From positions 2,976,001 to 3,040,000 of the forward strand of contig NZ_OZ253573.1 in assembly GCF_965262965.1 (NCBI RefSeq): a stretch of 64,000 nt of DNA, in the 5' to 3' direction. This document shows, piece after piece, positions 17,330-24,710 of this stretch. The DNA is from Poriferisodalis sp965262965. Its GTDB lineage: Bacteria > Actinomycetota > Acidimicrobiia > Acidimicrobiales > Poriferisodalaceae. The notes under the pieces were generated by a model, which worked only from the letters and a program-made list of their open reading frames with translations, was not told the DNA's origin and searched no databases. The translations under genes were made by a program, and so were the position numbers. Numbering within the stretch: position 1 is the stretch's first letter; the number at the start of each line of letters is the position of its first letter.

Positions 17330-17691
17330 GTTTCCAATCGTCGTCGGCCAGCCGAGCGACGCTCCCCGAGCCTGAAGACAGCGAAGACTGGTACGTCTGG
17401 GAAGTTCGGCTCACGGCTCCCGATGGTGAGGATCATGCTTGGCTGGTTGTCTCAGGCATGATCGAGCGGGATCAGATCAACCGGCATCTGCTGGCAACCG
17501 ACCCGGACTTCAGGGAGATCGGCAGGACCCGCGTCGGCGGAGGCGTAGAGCCCTTCATTGAATTCAACCGCTACCCGTTTGATCAGCCGTATCAGTCCCA
17601 GCGATTCAGTGACCATGAGGTCGCCCACGCAGTGGCCTTTTATCGCGCTTCCGTGCTGTGGGCGGACGGCATGGTCACCCACGGTCCATAA
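17330..17691 (+). CDS. Hypothetical protein (start unclear)
   Basis: A frame that is open far upstream but looks coding only from about 17330 to TAA at 17691. It contains WYVWEVRLTAPDGEDHAWLV, then MIERDQINRHLLATDPDF and the tail VAFYRASVLWADGMVTHG. No ATG or GTG with a ribosome site lies at the beginning, so the 5' end may have been lost. Not recognised. It follows the GIY-YIG-like gene by a few codons. Confidence 0.4.
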
Positions 17692-17789
17692 CAGCAACGG
17701 ACGCGATGTCGACGCCCGGCGAGCAAGGGTTACTACGAAGTGGCACATGGCGCCCGAAACGCTCTGGGCGTCGACCTGCCCGACAACGC

Positions 17790-17872
17790 GTTGATGCACG
17801 CCCTGCTCGCGGGGTTCCCCAGCTGCGATCTCCACGATCTACAGAGGTCGGGAAGCCGGCGTCGAGAATCAC
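17790..17872 (-). pseudogene. PIN toxin remnant (unit 2)
   Basis: From GTG 17872 the peptide VILDAGFPTSVDRGDRSW matches the first 18 residues of the PIN toxins of units 1 and 3 (MILDAGFLISVVRGEDS). The rest is unrelated. Same four-base overlap with the antitoxin gene. Confidence 0.65.
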
Positions 17873-18096
17873 AGGCCACAGCGCTGGGCCACGGCGGAGA
17901 TCTCCTCGTTGCTGAGGGGGCCGTCCTCCTCGTCCCACGCTTTCAGGAAGGCGTCGAAGGCCGACTTGCGGTCGTGTTCGGCCGCAAGTCGCTGCAGCGC
18001 CTCGCGCACGGTCGCCGTCTTGCCACCGAATTCCGGAGCGAGCCGTTCGAGGAGTTGACGGTCTTCATCGGTGAGCCGCACGGTCGCCTTCGCCAT
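17869..18096 (-). CDS. RHH antitoxin (unit 2)
   Basis: A 75-residue homologue of the antitoxins at 13828 and 19858: MAKATVRLTDEDRQLLERLA, then FGGKTATVREALQRLAAEHD and a C-terminal acidic arm ending in VAQRCGL. Start ATG 18096. Its toxin gene survives only as about 18 codons. The promoter side has a GGACG-N2-CGTCC palindrome at 18112-18123 and faces the XRE-ImmA copy 2. Confidence 0.8.
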   Translation of the reverse strand: MAKATVRLTDEDRQLLERLAPEFGGKTATVREALQRLAAEHDRKSAFDAFLKAWDEEDGPLSNEEISAVAQRCGL

Positions 18097-18111
18097 GCCA
18101 TCGACTGTATT

Positions 18112-18123
18112 GGACGCTCGTCC
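18112..18123. promoter_or_regulatory. Palindromic operator candidate upstream of RHH antitoxin (unit 2)
   Basis: GGACGCTCGTCC, a 5-2-5 inverted repeat, 16 bases before the antitoxin ATG. The sequence GACTGTATTGGACGC around it is also found at unit 3 (20091-20105), and a shorter form at 14055-14070. RHH antitoxins bind such sites to autoregulate. Confidence 0.5.
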
Positions 18124-18342
18124 GCCCAAGGAAGTGAATTCTCCGAAGAGTTGTGTCGCGCGAGGCGTCGACACGAGCGGCGTCATTGGGTGTCGACGGC
18201 TACCACGCCAGGTTTGGCCTGTGCTCAGCGTTGTGTAGATCGAAGCCTCGATTGCGATACGGGGGCACAAGCAGAGGTAGTTACGATTCTTTCTGTTCTG
18301 TGGTGGATTCTGTAACAAGGTCGGCTGGAGGGGGACGATGAG

Positions 18343-19554
18343 GTGAGTCTGCTGCATGAGGTTCTCACTCGCTCTCGCAAGCGAGCGCGGTATTCCCAAG
18401 ACGATGTGGGGGCCGCTTTGGGTGTCAGCCGCGTGATGGTGTCGTACTGGGAAACCGGTGCGCGCGTCCCCAACGACTGCCAGCTGAGCGCATTGGCGCG
18501 GCTCTACGGCATCGAACCCGTTGATCTACTGGAGGATCGCGACGTCGAGTCGGCGACTGACGGCTTGGTCGGCATGCTGCTGCGCGCCGACGAGGCGGTC
18601 GATCCTGTCGCTGCTCTGGGTGTCGGCGAGTTCGTCCAATTCCTGGACCGATTCGCTGAGTTGGCCGGAATCCTGAACGAACCCGTCCGGGGCCTCACCC
18701 AGAGCCCGTTCGTGCATCGGCAGAAGTACACCCAGAAGGACGACATCCGCCGCAAGGCGGAGGAGGTGCGCGCCCACCTCGGCCTGGGCTCTGCCCCGAT
18801 CTTGGATCTTGACCCGATATGCGGGTCGCTGGGCATCGCGATCTACCGTGCGCCACTCGGTGCCGATCTGCGTCGAGCACCCTCAGGGGCGTTCCTCAAG
18901 CACCCCGAGATGGGCTTCGCGATCTTGGTGAATCTCGACATGACGCCGGGTCGGCAGCGATTCGCGGTCGCCCATGAGCTAGCGCATGCGCTGTTCCACA
19001 GCGACGAGACCAACCGGGTCTTGTGCCATGGTGCCGGTCCGCGCGAGAGCTTCGCTGATGGGTTCGCCGGCGAGTTCCTGATGCCCAGCGCGGGTGTTCG
19101 ACGGTTCGTGGAAGAGCTCGGATTGCCGCCTCGCATCTTCGACCCTGTCGACATCATCCACATCCAGCGGTACTTCAAGGCGTCATGGCCCACGGCGCTG
19201 GTGCGGCTTCGCCAGATCAATGCGATCACGCAAGACACGTACGCCGAACTCAGGAACTCTGTGCGCCCGAGGTCGTTGGCGCAATCGCTCGGCTACGAGA
19301 TCGATGGCGACGACGTCCAAGGCGTCGAGCCGTCGGGGATCGAACGATTCCCTAGATCGTTCCTGCGGATGCTGCGACAGGCAGTCGTCACCGAAGTGAT
19401 GTCGCCCCCGACCGCAGCCGCGTTCGCCGGGCTAGCGCTTCCCGAAATCGTGCAGATTCTCGGCCAGCCGCTCGGTGATGTCGAGCAAGAGTCGCCTCGC
19501 CTTGCGATGGAGTTCGACGAATTCGAAGTCACCGGCGTTGTTTCCGGACATTGA
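18343..19554 (+). CDS. XRE-ImmA/IrrE regulator-protease, copy 2 (complete)
   Basis: A 403-residue protein, GTG 18343 preceded by GGAGGGGG. Residues about 5-60 form an XRE helix-turn-helix (SQDDVGAALGVSRVMVSYW). Residues about 140-275 form an ImmA/IrrE zinc protease with HELAH at 211-215 and a Glu in the following GFAGEFLMP. The rest is a helical C-terminal region. Such genes commonly sit with toxin-antitoxin or phage-response systems, where the protease removes a repressor or antitoxin. It diverges from the unit 2 antitoxin and converges with the unit 3 PIN/antitoxin pair, overlapping the PIN frame by 26 bases. The best-preserved copy of the three. Confidence 0.88.
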   Translation: MSLLHEVLTRSRKRARYSQDDVGAALGVSRVMVSYWETGARVPNDCQLSALARLYGIEPVDLLEDRDVESATDGLVGMLLRADEAVDPVAALGVGEFVQFLDRFAELAGILNEPVRGLTQSPFVHRQKYTQKDDIRRKAEEVRAHLGLGSAPILDLDPICGSLGIAIYRAPLGADLRRAPSGAFLKHPEMGFAILVNLDMTPGRQRFAVAHELAHALFHSDETNRVLCHGAGPRESFADGFAGEFLMPSAGVRRFVEELGLPPRIFDPVDIIHIQRYFKASWPTALVRLRQINAITQDTYAELRNSVRPRSLAQSLGYEIDGDDVQGVEPSGIERFPRSFLRMLRQAVVTEVMSPPTAAAFAGLALPEIVQILGQPLGDVEQESPRLAMEFDEFEVTGVVSGH

Positions 19555-19861
19555 GGGCGCCGAACGCCAAAGCACCGCCTCCCCCTCCAGCGCCTTCATA
19601 AGAGGCTCCCGAGCCACCAAGCGAAGAGGTCATGCGTGCAGCACCGGCGGTGCCGGCGACCGCGGTATTCCTCACACGGGCGACCCCGGCTCGCAGAGGG
19701 CTCAGGGCCAGCGGTGCACCCTGGGCGCCATCACGCCAGACCTGCGCGAGAACTGGGTGTGTGGTGTGCAACGGGGGGTCGAGCCCGCGCGTCGCGAGAA
19801 GGGTCTGTGCCGAATCCTCGCCCCGAACCACTGAGATCAAGAAGCCGGCGTCGAGGATCAC
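19529..19861 (-). pseudogene. PIN-domain toxin, C-terminally lost (unit 3)
   Basis: Almost identical to 13499-13831, with the same loss of PIN sequence after HPVLAQVWRDG. GTG start at 19861 overlaps the antitoxin stop. Only the first catalytic Asp remains. Confidence 0.7.
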
Positions 19862-20085
19862 AGTCCGTAGCGCTCGGCCATCGCTGCGACTGCTTCCTCA
19901 TCAGGCGGTCCGCATTCTCGGGCCCACTCCGCAAGAAAGGCGCTGAGCGCCTCCCGGCGATCTTGATCGGCCGCGAGGCGACGCAGAGCCTCGCGCAACG
20001 TCTCCTCCCTGCCGCCGAACTTGGGCGCGAGCCGCTCAAGGAGCTGGCGGTCCTCGTCGTAGAGCCGCACGGTCGCTTTCGCCAC
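19858..20085 (-). CDS. RHH antitoxin (unit 3)
   Basis: A 75-residue RHH protein from GTG 20085: VAKATVRLYDEDRQLLERLA, then FGGREETLREALRRLAADQD and ECGPPDEEAVAAMAERYGL. The C-terminal half matches unit 1 almost exactly, while the N-terminal half is closer to unit 2, so the gene looks like a recombinant between copies. The operator palindrome is at 20101-20112. Confidence 0.8.
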   Translation of the reverse strand: MAKATVRLYDEDRQLLERLAPKFGGREETLREALRRLAADQDRREALSAFLAEWARECGPPDEEAVAAMAERYGL

Positions 20086-20100
20086 GACGCCGACTGTATT

Positions 20101-20112
20101 GGACGCCCGTCC
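20101..20112. promoter_or_regulatory. Palindromic operator candidate upstream of RHH antitoxin (unit 3)
   Basis: GGACGCCCGTCC, the same 5-2-5 inverted repeat at the same distance (16 bases) from the start as in unit 2, inside the shared block GACTGTATTGGACGC and CGTCCGCCCAAGGAA. Confidence 0.5.
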
Positions 20113-20159
20113 GCCCAAGGAATTGATTTCGTCCAACGACCGAAGTACGTCCAATAGGA

Positions 20160-20709
20160 CGACGTTCGACCCAAGGCGAGGGAAGTACGTACCCACCTGG
20201 GCCTCGGTGTCGGGCCGATCCCCGATCTTGGTCCGGTGTGCGAAGCGCTGGACATCACCGCCTACCAAGCTTCGCTGGGGTCGGATCTGTCCCGAGCGCC
20301 CTCGGGCGCCTTCCTGAACCATCCCGATGTGGGGTTCGCCGAAGAGATCAGACTGCCGCCGCGCTTGGTTGACCCGGTCGACATCATTCGCATTCAGCGG
20401 TATTTCGGAGTGTCGTGGCCGACCGCTCTGGTGCGGCTCCGCCAGATGAACGCGATAACCCAAACCACTTTCGGCAACCTTCAGCATTCAGTGCGCCCGG
20501 CGGCGCTCGCCCGAGCAACGCGCGAAACACAAGATGTCGCCCCGAGCCTCCAGGCCGAGTTCGATGAATTCGAGGTCACTGGCGCCTTCGAGCCGGAGGC
20601 GCCATTGCTTGCGAATCGAGCGAGAATTCGACGCGTTCGCAGGGATGGCACGCGCGAGACTGAGCACAGTCGAAAGGAAGACGATGCCAGATCATTCGAA
20701 GTCCCGTGA
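20160..20709 (+). pseudogene. XRE-ImmA relic, copy 3 (protease motif deleted)
   Basis: Homologous to the other two copies but lacking the XRE domain and the protease core. It reads through CEALDITAYQASLGSDLS and SGAFLNHPDVGF, then jumps straight to EEIRLPPRLVDPVDIIRIQR, so the HELAH segment (about 55 residues) is gone. The 5' part needs a frame change at about 20200. The C-terminal tail FDEFEVTGAF marks the end of family similarity at about 20590; the frame runs on to 20709. Less similar in sequence than copies 1 and 2, so it is an older or separate copy. Confidence 0.7.
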
Positions 20710-20875
20710 AGTTCGAGAAGCGGCTGCTCGCCGCCGTCAGGCGCTCGAGGGCGGCGAAGGGCGCAGCCCTCGCTGGCCGGGTTCGGGCGATGTGCGAGGC
20801 TTGCCCGGCCCGAACGCCAAGGCACCGCCACCACCGCGGCAGGAGCCGGAGGACCCCGACTCAGCAAGCGAGTAG
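20684..20875 (+). CDS. Small proline-rich protein upstream of DUF6338 (locus A)
   Basis: A 63-residue protein from ATG 20684, with AAGGAAG just upstream. It starts MPDHSKSREVREAAARRRQ (basic helix) and ends in a proline-rich tail GPNAKAPPPPRQEPEDPDS. A degenerate version of the same tail (APNAKAPPPPPAPS) is left right after the stops of XRE-ImmA copies 1 and 2, at 13531-13572 and 19561-19602. A similar small Pro-rich gene precedes the second DUF6338 gene at 45901. The next gene starts three bases after its stop. Function unknown; probably a partner of the DUF6338 protein. Confidence 0.55.
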   Translation: MPDHSKSREVREAAARRRQALEGGEGRSPRWPGSGDVRGLPGPNAKAPPPPRQEPEDPDSASE

Positions 20876-20878
20876 GCC

Positions 20879-21526
20879 GTGTCTGCAGCGCTGGTCGCGT
20901 TGCTGCTGACGGCGGTCTTCATAACGCCGGGAATGCTGTACCGGTACGAGCGCAACATCCGGTGTTCGGTCCCAGTGAGACGGCGGCAGCGGTTGTTGCT
21001 CGCGCCTGCGACGCTCGCCATCGGCTTTGCAGCGGTCGCGGCGGCGCTCTGGGTGTTCGCCATCATCCGCTGGATTCTTCCTGCGCAGACTCCCAATGTC
21101 GGTGAGCTGTTGAGGGACTTCGGCAGCTATTCGCGGGACAACTTGCCCGTGCTGGGCGCGTGGGCGACCGGGGTGTACGGGGCTGCTCTGTTGCTCGCTT
21201 TCTTGTCAGCGAGGATTTTGCCTGAGCGGCAGAGCGACGATGACATCGATGTTTCGTCCTGGCAGTACGTCAGCCACCACAAATGGAGCCGCGAGTACGG
21301 CGATCGGCCTCACTTGGTACGCGTGGCGCTCGAGAGCGGCGAGGTCGTCGAAGGCTCGTTGTTCTGGTACAGCACAGACACAGCGGAAGTTGCAGATAGG
21401 GACTTGGTGTTGACCTACGCGCGATACCTCGGCCCGCCGCCGGCACATGCGCTCCCGCTGAGTGAGCAAGAGCACATGATCATCCCGGCATCGCGCATGA
21501 GGTATCTCACCATCACCTACCAGTAG
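20879..21526 (+). CDS. DUF6338 family membrane protein
   Basis: A 215-residue protein from GTG 20879. The N-terminal hydrophobic segment ALVALLLTAVFITPGMLYRY is the DUF6338 start (a helix ending in TPG). Two more helices follow at about 42-62 and 97-115, then a cytoplasmic-type beta-rich domain with VRVALESGEVVEGSLFWYS, ADRDLVLTYARY and the closing SRMRYLTITY. DUF6338 has no known function. Here it lies downstream of an XRE-ImmA relic and a small Pro-rich gene, and the same order (Pro-rich gene, DUF6338) returns at 45901-47637. Confidence 0.75.
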   Translation: MSAALVALLLTAVFITPGMLYRYERNIRCSVPVRRRQRLLLAPATLAIGFAAVAAALWVFAIIRWILPAQTPNVGELLRDFGSYSRDNLPVLGAWATGVYGAALLLAFLSARILPERQSDDDIDVSSWQYVSHHKWSREYGDRPHLVRVALESGEVVEGSLFWYSTDTAEVADRDLVLTYARYLGPPPAHALPLSEQEHMIIPASRMRYLTITYQ

Positions 21527-21649
21527 CCGCCGCCCACGGACGCGCGAACTGGCAAGGTGCGCCAGCTGCGCGGAATCCACCGAGGCGATCCGAGCCAGCC
21601 GCGGACGTCCTGTGACGCAGTTACCGCCAGTAGCGGCAAGAATGTGGAG

Positions 21650-22891
21650 CCTTCACAAAATGTTGGGATGAGGGCTGCTGGGCTCGGCGGGGTTGATTAT
21701 GTCAGCAGGATGCCGCGGGCTTCGAAGTTGGCGTAGTTGGTGAACCCGTGTGCGGTTCGGCGCAGGACTTGGAGCAGGTTGTTGGTGCGGTCGATGCGGC
21801 CGTTGCTGGGCCGCGCGGCGTGGTGCCAGCCGAGGATCTGGTTGTGCCAGGCGAGGAAGGTGTCGACGGTGTCGCTGAACTCGGGGATCAGCCCGGTGCT
21901 GTAGATGTCGGCGAACCGGTCGAGCGCGGCCATCGCGCCTTTGTGGTCGTCGGCAAGGTAGAGGCCGTGCAGCTCGGCGAGCGCGTCCCAGGCTGCGGTG
22001 AGCCGGGGGCGGGCGGCGAACAGCTCGCCGAGGCGGGCCTGCTCGGCTTCGCTGAGCTTGTCGGGTCGGCGCATGAGCAGGAACCTGGATCCGAACACGT
22101 CGCGGTCGAAGGCGGGCACCGAGCCCTCGGGGCGTCGCTGGACGTCGCGTCGCACCGCGACCAGCGCTGCTTGGAACCATCTGATGACCCGGTACCGGTC
22201 CAGCACGTGGCGGGCGTGGCCGAGCCGGGCGTCGATGGCTGCCTTGTAGGGCTTGGACCCGTCAGACACCACGACCTTGACGCCTCGGCACCATTTGTGC
22301 CCTTGGGAGGCCAAGAACGCCGAAAGGGCTGCTTGGCTGCGGTGAGGCACCATGGCGAGCACCTCGCCGACAAGACCCGCCCATGCCGCCACCAGCGCGT
22401 TCACCAGCCCCCAGCTCACCCCATGACGGCGAGCCACCGTGTTGACCGGCATCGAGCGGGCGTCGTTGACCAGCCGGCGAGCCAACCGCGCCGTGACGCT
22501 GCCCTCGAACGCCCAATGGGCTTCCATGAACCGCCGGCCGCAGCCGTCGCAGACCATGCGCCGCTGGGACCACACCAAAACGACCGGCCGCCCCGAGACC
22601 TCCAGGTCCCGGATCTCGCGCTCCCGGCGGTCATGGCACCGCCCGCTGGGCGTCCCGCACCCCGGGCACCCCGGGCAGCGCACCGACAACACCACCCGCA
22701 CCACCAGCCGCTCAGGCGCGTCGGCGACCACCTCCCGCACTCTGATGCGCGGCAGCCACAGCCGCACCGACATAACATCACTCGCCATCGGGGCCCTCCA
22801 GGGTTCGGCGTCCAACAACACCGATCCCCCCAGGGCCTCGACCCCTACAAACGGACCCTCAACCCCCCGTCATCCCAACATTTTGTGAAGG
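21650..22891 (-). mobile_element. ISL3-family insertion sequence, copy 2
   Basis: Inverted repeats CCTTCACAAAATGTTGGGATG at 21650 and its complement ending at 22891. The repeat differs from copies 1 and 3 (CTTTTG in place of CAAAAT), so it is a related but distinct ISL3 subtype. No matching 8-bp flanks. Confidence 0.85.
21697..22788 (-). pseudogene. ISL3 transposase with in-frame deletion of the first catalytic Asp
   Basis: Starts at ATG 22788 (MASDVMSVRLWLPRIRVR) and stays open to the C-terminus RGILLT. Compared with the intact copy at 39914, 35 residues are missing between AWAGLVGE and VLAMVPHR, a segment that includes LLVDETS with the first DDE Asp. The two ends of the deletion share the short repeat CGGCGAG in the other copies, which suggests slippage. 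The zinc-ribbon N-terminus and the second Asp (VVSDGSKPY) are intact. It is a dead transposase that could still bind the ends. Confidence 0.8.
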
Positions 22892-23089
22892 GCCAGTATT
22901 TCAGGCACAGCATTGGTCGCGTTTGCCCGAGGTGGGTCGCCTCATCGTTCGATGGCATGCGTAAGAGCAAGCCGGTAACGCATTGGTATCTGTCGACGCG
23001 GAAGTAGGTAGGCGCGGTCTCAGAGGCAGGACCCACGAACATCGCGGCACCGTAAAGCAGGGGTGTGACGGCCATGCTGTTTGGGCCAG

Positions 23090-23290
23090 TGGTTCGGGCC
23101 TGGGTGTGACCCTGGGTGTGACGGGCTTGGTGCCTTGTGGCTGATCTGTCGGCTCGGTGCCCGGGCTGCTGGCGCGCACCGACCGGTCGGGCGGACGTGA
23201 CCTCATAGGAGCCTTGGAGACCACCTTGACCGTCCTGTCCGCCGTCCCGGCCGGCGGTGCCTAGCTCACCCAGTTGGGAGAAAGGCAGGG
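23090..23290 (+). ncRNA. Candidate IS110 bridge-RNA region
   Basis: About 200 bases of GC-rich, non-coding sequence lie between the presumed left end and the transposase start. IS110-group elements encode a structured bridge RNA here that pairs with target and donor DNA (established for IS621). Short inverted repeats are visible (GGTGCCCGGGC, GCCGTCCCGGCCGGC). Position is inferred from family architecture, not from a fold calculation. Confidence 0.35.
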
Positions 23291-23296
23291 TTCATC

Positions 23297-24523
23297 ATGG
23301 CTGATCAGTCAGTCGGCGTCTACGGGGGCGTCGACACGCACAAGGAGGTCCACGTCGCTGCGGCGGCCGACCAGGCGGGCCGGGTGCTCGCCACGGCGTC
23401 GTTCGGGGCGGACCCGGCGGGGTATCGCCGGCTCGCAGAGTGGCTGGGGTCGTTCGGGCCGCTGGTGCGCGTCGGCGTGGAGGGCACCGGCTCCTATGGG
23501 GCGGGGCTGACGCGCCACCTGGTGGGCTCGGGCGTCGAGGTGGTCGAGGTGAACCGGCCGAACCGCCAGATGCGTCGCCGCCGCGGCAAGTCCGACACCG
23601 TCGACGCCGAGGCCGCGGCACGCGCCGCGCTCAACGGCGACGCCGCTGGGCTTCCCAAGGGCAGCGACGGGATCGTGGAGTCGATCCGGGCGATCCGGGT
23701 CGCGTTGTGCTCGACGCGTGCCCATCGCACCCGCATCTCCAATCAGATCCGCGATCTCATCGTCACCGCTCCGGACCGGCTGCGCAGCGCCCTGGAGCCG
23801 CTCACCACTGCGCAGCGGGCGGCCCGCTGCACCCGGTTCCGTCCCGGTGACCCCGCCGAGCCCGCCGAGGCGGCAAAGATCGCTTTGCGCATCCTGGCCC
23901 GCCAATACCAGACCCTCGACGCCGACCTCGCCGCGCTGCGCCGCCATCTCGACAAGCTCACCTTGACCGCCAACCCGGCGCTGCGAGCCGCCAAAGGCAT
24001 CGGCGCCGACACGGCGTCGATCCTGCTCATCGCAGCCGGCGACAACCCCGCCCGGCTCACCACCGAAGCCGCGTTCGCAGCGCTGTGCGGCGCGTCACCC
24101 GTCGAGGCGTCATCAGGCAAGACCACCCGGCATCGCCTCAACCCCGGCGGGAACCGCCAAGCCAACCACGCCCTGTGGCGAATCGCCATGGTCCGCCTCG
24201 CCACCTGCCCCCGAACACGCGCCTACGCCCAAAGACGCCAAACAGACCGCAAATCACGCCGCGAGATCATCCGATGCCTCAAGCGCTACATCGCCCGAGA
24301 AGTCTTCGCCCTGCTCGCCGACCCCCACCACACCAACAGCGCCGACGACCCAAGCGAGCTGCGACACCGACGACAAGCAGCAGGCCTCAGCCTCGCCCAC
24401 GCCGCCGACCAGCTCAACACCTGGCCCGCAACCATCTCGGTGATCGAACGCGGCAAAGCACCCCACCACCCCCTCATACCCGCCTACCGCGACTGGCTCA
24501 ACACACTCCAACCCGCCGCTTGA
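23297..24523 (+). CDS. IS110-family transposase with C-terminal XRE-like tail
   Basis: A 408-residue protein, ATG 23297 with GGGAGAAAGG upstream. The N-terminal RuvC-like part has GGVDTHKEVHVAAAAD (first Asp), GVEGTGSYGAGLTRHL (Glu) and KSDTVDAEAAARAAL (D-x-x-D). The C-terminal transposase_20 part has NPALRAAKGIGADTAS, ASSGKTTRHRLNPGGNR with the catalytic Ser region, then the end of the domain. After about residue 345 a helix-turn-helix-like tail follows: LRHRRQAAGLSLAHAADQL and TWPATISVIERGKAP. Such tails occur in some actinobacterial IS110 proteins. Intact, so the element may be active. Confidence 0.88.
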   Translation: MADQSVGVYGGVDTHKEVHVAAAADQAGRVLATASFGADPAGYRRLAEWLGSFGPLVRVGVEGTGSYGAGLTRHLVGSGVEVVEVNRPNRQMRRRRGKSDTVDAEAAARAALNGDAAGLPKGSDGIVESIRAIRVALCSTRAHRTRISNQIRDLIVTAPDRLRSALEPLTTAQRAARCTRFRPGDPAEPAEAAKIALRILARQYQTLDADLAALRRHLDKLTLTANPALRAAKGIGADTASILLIAAGDNPARLTTEAAFAALCGASPVEASSGKTTRHRLNPGGNRQANHALWRIAMVRLATCPRTRAYAQRRQTDRKSRREIIRCLKRYIAREVFALLADPHHTNSADDPSELRHRRQAAGLSLAHAADQLNTWPATISVIERGKAPHHPLIPAYRDWLNTLQPAA

Positions 24524-24710
24524 CGAACCATAGGAGCATCACGAGTGCGTTTAGCGGGCCGGTGATCCGTGACACGTGCCAATCCACGTGAAGGCGTGAG
24601 GTTGCAGATCGCCTCGAATCTCAGGCGACGGTCGTCCGGTAGCTGGGAACGAATCCGACGATGGCGGCACGGATCGCACGGGAGCAGACCAGGCGCTGTA
24701 CTTTCGCCTC

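Larger units (their letters stand above)
23060..24545 (+). mobile_element. IS110-family insertion sequence (ends approximate)
   Basis: Contains an IS110-type transposase gene with a long non-coding left part and a short right part, the layout of the IS110 group. No terminal inverted repeats, as expected. A short match CATAGGAGC occurs in both the left (23213-23221) and right (24529-24537) non-coding parts. Exact borders cannot be set without an empty site. Confidence 0.65.
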
